A stretch of 64,000 bases of DNA from Massilia sp. YIM B02443 (GTDB lineage: Bacteria > Pseudomonadota > Gammaproteobacteria > Burkholderiales > Burkholderiaceae_D), in assembly GCF_030411955.1 (NCBI RefSeq), contig NZ_JASNRA010000002.1:310001-374000 (forward strand), given 5' to 3'. A program made the position numbers and the translations under genes. The notes beneath the pieces are model-generated. The model had not been told where the DNA came from, searched no databases, and saw only the letters and a program-made list of their open reading frames with translations. Below are positions 61,242 to 64,000 of this stretch, piece by piece. Each line of letters begins with the position of its first letter. The first letter of the stretch is position 1.

Positions 61242-63020
61242 ATGCACGCCGCCGCACTCGCCGATCCGGACCTCTCCGACACCGCCCCCGCCCCCGCCTG
61301 GCTGGGCCCGGCCCGCATCGCCATCGGCCTGGCGCAGGGCCTCGTGCTGTACCTGCTGTACACCGCGGCCAAGGACAAGCTGTGGCCGGCGACGCTGCCG
61401 CTGCTGTTCACGCCACTGTTGCTGGCCGCCGTGCTGGCGCCGGTGATCGCGATCAACGCCCTGGGGCACCTGACACGGCGCCAGCTGACTCTGTGGACCG
61501 GCGCCGCGCTGGCCATCATCGCCGCGCTCGGCGTCTACGACGCCTGGCGCAGTCTCGGCCTGGTCCCCGAACGGGCCGGCGCGCCCTCGCCGGCGCTGGC
61601 GGTATGCCTCACGGCCGGCCTGTTCATCGCCCATGCGCTGGTGCTGGCCGGCGCGCGCGAGCATCGCCGCATCGCCTCCTACCCCAGCTATTTCGACGTC
61701 GCCTGGAAGCTGGGCCTGCAGCTGGCCTTCTGCGGCCTGTTCGTGGGCGCGACCTGGCTGGTGCTGCAGCTGGGCGCGGCGCTGTTCGACCTGGTCAAGC
61801 TCGACTTCCTGCGCAGCGCCATCGAGCAATCCTGGTTCGCGATTCCGGTCACCGCCTTCGCCTTCGCGGTGGCGATGCACCTGACCGATGTGAAACCGGG
61901 CATCGTGCGCGGCATCCGCAACCTGGTGCACGTGCTGCTGTCGTGGATCCTGCCGGTATTGACCTTGCTGGTGGCCTGCTTCCTGGCCAGCCTGCCCTTC
62001 ACCGGCCTGGCGCCGCTGTGGGCCACGCGCAGCGCGGCCGGCCTGCTGCTGACCGCCGCCGGCGCCTTCGTGGTGCTGGTCAACGCCGCCTGGCAGGACG
62101 GGCACACCCCGGCGCCGAGCGCGGTCGCGCTGGCGGCGCGCGGCGCCGGCCTGCTGCTGGCGCCGCTGACGCTGCTGGCCGGCTACGCGCTGGCGCTGCG
62201 CGTGATCGAACACGGCTGGAGCGTGGACCGGATCGTGGCCGCCGCCTGCCTGGCGCTGGCGGCCTGCTACGCCGGCGGCTACGCGGCGGCGGCGCGGCGG
62301 CGCGGCTGGCTGCCGACGCTGGCCGGGGTCAACGTCGCCGCCGCCTTCGTGGCGCTCGGCGTGCTGGCGCTGCTGTTCTCGCCGCTGTGCGATCCGGCGC
62401 GGCTGTCGGTGAACAGCCAGATGGCGCGCCTGGAGGCCGGCCGCATCACGCTGCGCCAGCTCGACGTCGCCTACCTGCACCACCACGGCGCGCGCTACGG
62501 CCGCGCCGCCATTGATCGCCTGCAGGCCCGCACCAGGGGCGACGATGCCGTCTGGCTGGGCCAGGAAGTGGCGCGGCTGCGCGCGAACGTGCCCGACGTC
62601 GACGATCCGTCGGTCGACGTGGCGGCCAACCTGCGGGTGTGGCCGTCCGGCGCGCGTCTGCCGGACGGCTTCGCCGGCGCCGCCTGGCGGGCGCATCGCG
62701 AAACGCAGCGCTTGCCGCGCTGCCTGCGCCAGCGCGGCAAGCAGTGCGACGCCTTCATGATCGACCTCGACGGTGATACCAGGCCCGAGGTGATCGTGGT
62801 CGATAGCGCCGATGGAACCAATGCCATCCTGCGCCAGGGGCGCGAGGGCTGGGAATTCGCGGGCAGCAGCCTGTCCCTGGTAACGTGCCGGTCGCTGGTG
62901 CAAGCCATGCGGGAAGGAAAAATGCGAGCACTCGCACCGCGGATCGCCGATCTGGAAATCGCCGGACAGCGCGTCGAGATCCGCGGTGATGCCGGGATGA
63001 TGGACTGCACGGAAGAGTAA
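61242..63020 (+). CDS. DUF4153 membrane protein
   Basis: 592 aa, start at MHAAALADPDLSD two bases after the uraH stop. About ten hydrophobic segments fill residues 20-390. The remaining ~200 residues are soluble, ending with MIDLDGDTRPEVIVVDSADG, an FG-GAP/EF-hand-like calcium loop pattern. DUF4153 proteins are uncharacterised inner-membrane proteins. Tight spacing suggests co-transcription with uraH, which is unusual for either family. Confidence 0.82.
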   Translation: MHAAALADPDLSDTAPAPAWLGPARIAIGLAQGLVLYLLYTAAKDKLWPATLPLLFTPLLLAAVLAPVIAINALGHLTRRQLTLWTGAALAIIAALGVYDAWRSLGLVPERAGAPSPALAVCLTAGLFIAHALVLAGAREHRRIASYPSYFDVAWKLGLQLAFCGLFVGATWLVLQLGAALFDLVKLDFLRSAIEQSWFAIPVTAFAFAVAMHLTDVKPGIVRGIRNLVHVLLSWILPVLTLLVACFLASLPFTGLAPLWATRSAAGLLLTAAGAFVVLVNAAWQDGHTPAPSAVALAARGAGLLLAPLTLLAGYALALRVIEHGWSVDRIVAAACLALAACYAGGYAAAARRRGWLPTLAGVNVAAAFVALGVLALLFSPLCDPARLSVNSQMARLEAGRITLRQLDVAYLHHHGARYGRAAIDRLQARTRGDDAVWLGQEVARLRANVPDVDDPSVDVAANLRVWPSGARLPDGFAGAAWRAHRETQRLPRCLRQRGKQCDAFMIDLDGDTRPEVIVVDSADGTNAILRQGREGWEFAGSSLSLVTCRSLVQAMREGKMRALAPRIADLEIAGQRVEIRGDAGMMDCTEE

Positions 63021-63332
63021 AACGGTGCAGCCCGTATCCTGGCAGCGATCCCCTGCCATGACAACAAGACCTCTAAGCATTGTTCAATGTATTTATGGAA
63101 ATTTTTCTCACTGTTTAGCGATTTGGGATTCTGTTTAGCAACGGAATGTGACTATTCATCCACAGAATCTGGCGAATCGTCTCGAAATGTCACGCATTGT
63201 CAAAAATTGTCTTCTGTAAATATTTATCGGTGGATAGAATAAATTCCATGTAGTACCGGCGCGCCTGCCTGCTGCCCTTGCCCGCGCCGTCTTCCCAAGC
63301 AGCTCACGCAACGACCGCAACACAACCCCGCA
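63021..63332 (+). promoter_or_regulatory. Gene-free AT-rich leader of the porin gene
   Basis: 312 bases with no credible open frame. A direct repeat ctgtttagc occurs at 63111-63119 and 63131-63139 (20 bases apart), and TTGTCA (63197-63202) with TATTTA (63221-63226) at 18-bp spacing is a possible promoter about 107 bases before the ATG. Lower GC than the genes on both sides. Confidence 0.35.
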
Positions 63333-64000
63333 ATGAATAAAAAGATTCTCGCCAGCCTGCTGGCGCTGCCACTGGTCGCGCCTGTCGCCCTGGCCCAAGA
63401 CAACGCCGTCAAGATCAGCGGCTTCGGCACCGCCGCCCTCACCTGGTCGGACGACGACCGCGCCCAGTTCGGCCGTCCGAACCAGGCCAGCGGCGCCGCC
63501 GACAATTTCCGCACCGGCGTCGACTCCAACCTCGGCCTGCAGGCAGACTACGCCGTCAACAGCTGGCTGTCGCTGACCGCCCAGGGCCTGGTGCGCCAGG
63601 ATGCCGAAGAACACTATGGCGCCGAGCTGAGCTGGGCATTCGCCAAGTTCCGCATCAACGACGAACTGAGCGTGCGCGTGGGCCGCGTCGGCCTGCCGGT
63701 GTTCATGATCTCGGACTACCGCAATGTCGGCTATGCCAACACCATGCTGCGTCCACCGGTCGAGCTGTATTCGCAGGTGCCGTTCAACAGCGTCGACGGT
63801 CTGGATGCGACCTGGCGCCGCGATTTCGGCAACACCAGCGTGACGACGCAGCTGGCGCTCGGCCAGATCAAGACCCCGCTGACCGGCTTCCATGCGCGCG
63901 GCAAGGACATCGTGGCGCTGAACGTGATGGCCGAGAACGGCCCGTTCACGGTGCGCGCCGGCCACGCCCGGGTCAAGGTCACGATCGACGACCTGGCCTC
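63333..64000 (+). CDS. Outer-membrane porin-like protein (5' part, runs off the window)
   Basis: At least 222 residues, no stop before the window end. Signal peptide NKKILASLLALPLVAPVALA-QD, then a beta-barrel pattern: VKISGFGTAALTWSDDDRAQ, NLGLQADYAVNSWLSLTAQG, SWAFAKFRINDELSVRVGRV and GLPVFMISDYRNVGYAN. The layout resembles phosphate-porin-like/DUF3138-type barrel proteins where a strand-rich region follows a short plug. Substrate cannot be judged from the fragment. Confidence 0.85.
   Translation, partial: MNKKILASLLALPLVAPVALAQDNAVKISGFGTAALTWSDDDRAQFGRPNQASGAADNFRTGVDSNLGLQADYAVNSWLSLTAQGLVRQDAEEHYGAELSWAFAKFRINDELSVRVGRVGLPVFMISDYRNVGYANTMLRPPVELYSQVPFNSVDGLDATWRRDFGNTSVTTQLALGQIKTPLTGFHARGKDIVALNVMAENGPFTVRAGHARVKVTIDDLA

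Overview
The window is a GC-rich, gene-dense bacterial chromosome segment. Gene families, operon styles and the outer-membrane apparatus (TonB receptors, MipA/OmpV, MCP, lipoproteins) point to a Gram-negative betaproteobacterium, most likely Oxalobacteraceae (Massilia/Telluria/Duganella-like). That placement is inference from gene content. No tRNA, rRNA, CRISPR array, integrase or transposase was seen.

Layout. 0-3.3 kb: an HD-GYP phosphohydrolase, a DUF2076 protein, a VOC protein and a DUF2058 protein. 3.3-10.6 kb (minus): a nucleoside catabolic operon, purine nucleoside phosphorylase > deoB > deoC > two-domain ALDH16-type aldehyde dehydrogenase > deoA > cdd, with a REPIN-like inverted repeat doublet between the ALDH and deoA. 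10.9-13.9 kb (plus): a PfkB kinase with a fused HTH domain, psuG and a LysR regulator. 14.1-20.5 kb: carotenoid cluster crtE-X-Y-I-B with crtZ convergent and overlapping crtB. 20.6-24.4 kb: a DUF2141 secreted protein, a PAS-PAS-GAF histidine kinase and three small genes. 24.4-27.7 kb (minus): complete pqqABCDE, including the 24-residue PqqA precursor and a hairpin terminator between pqqA and pqqB. 27.9-32.3 kb: EthD protein, pcp/DUF979/DUF969 operon, YciI protein, anchored alpha/beta hydrolase.

32.7-61.2 kb is dominated by capture and breakdown of nucleic acids and purines: a BMP-type nucleoside ABC importer, a chemoreceptor, a secreted S1/P1 nuclease, a lipoprotein 5'-nucleotidase, a large Oar-like TonB receptor, a secreted ADGF-like adenosine deaminase, guanine deaminase, xanthine dehydrogenase (xdhABC), PuuE allantoinase and 5-hydroxyisourate hydrolase. 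Read with the 3.3-13 kb operons, the window could encode a route from extracellular nucleic acid to nucleosides, bases, urate-pathway products and pentose phosphates. The urate-oxidising enzyme and OHCU decarboxylase are not in the window.

Inserted in this stretch are a lower-GC HEPN/Abi-like protein, a candidate ~125-nt small RNA with its own promoter and terminator, and a TonB receptor interrupted by one in-frame amber codon. That receptor overlaps a Tat-exported class-V PLP enzyme resembling the periplasmic siderophore-maturation enzyme PvdN. The window ends inside an outer-membrane porin-like gene.
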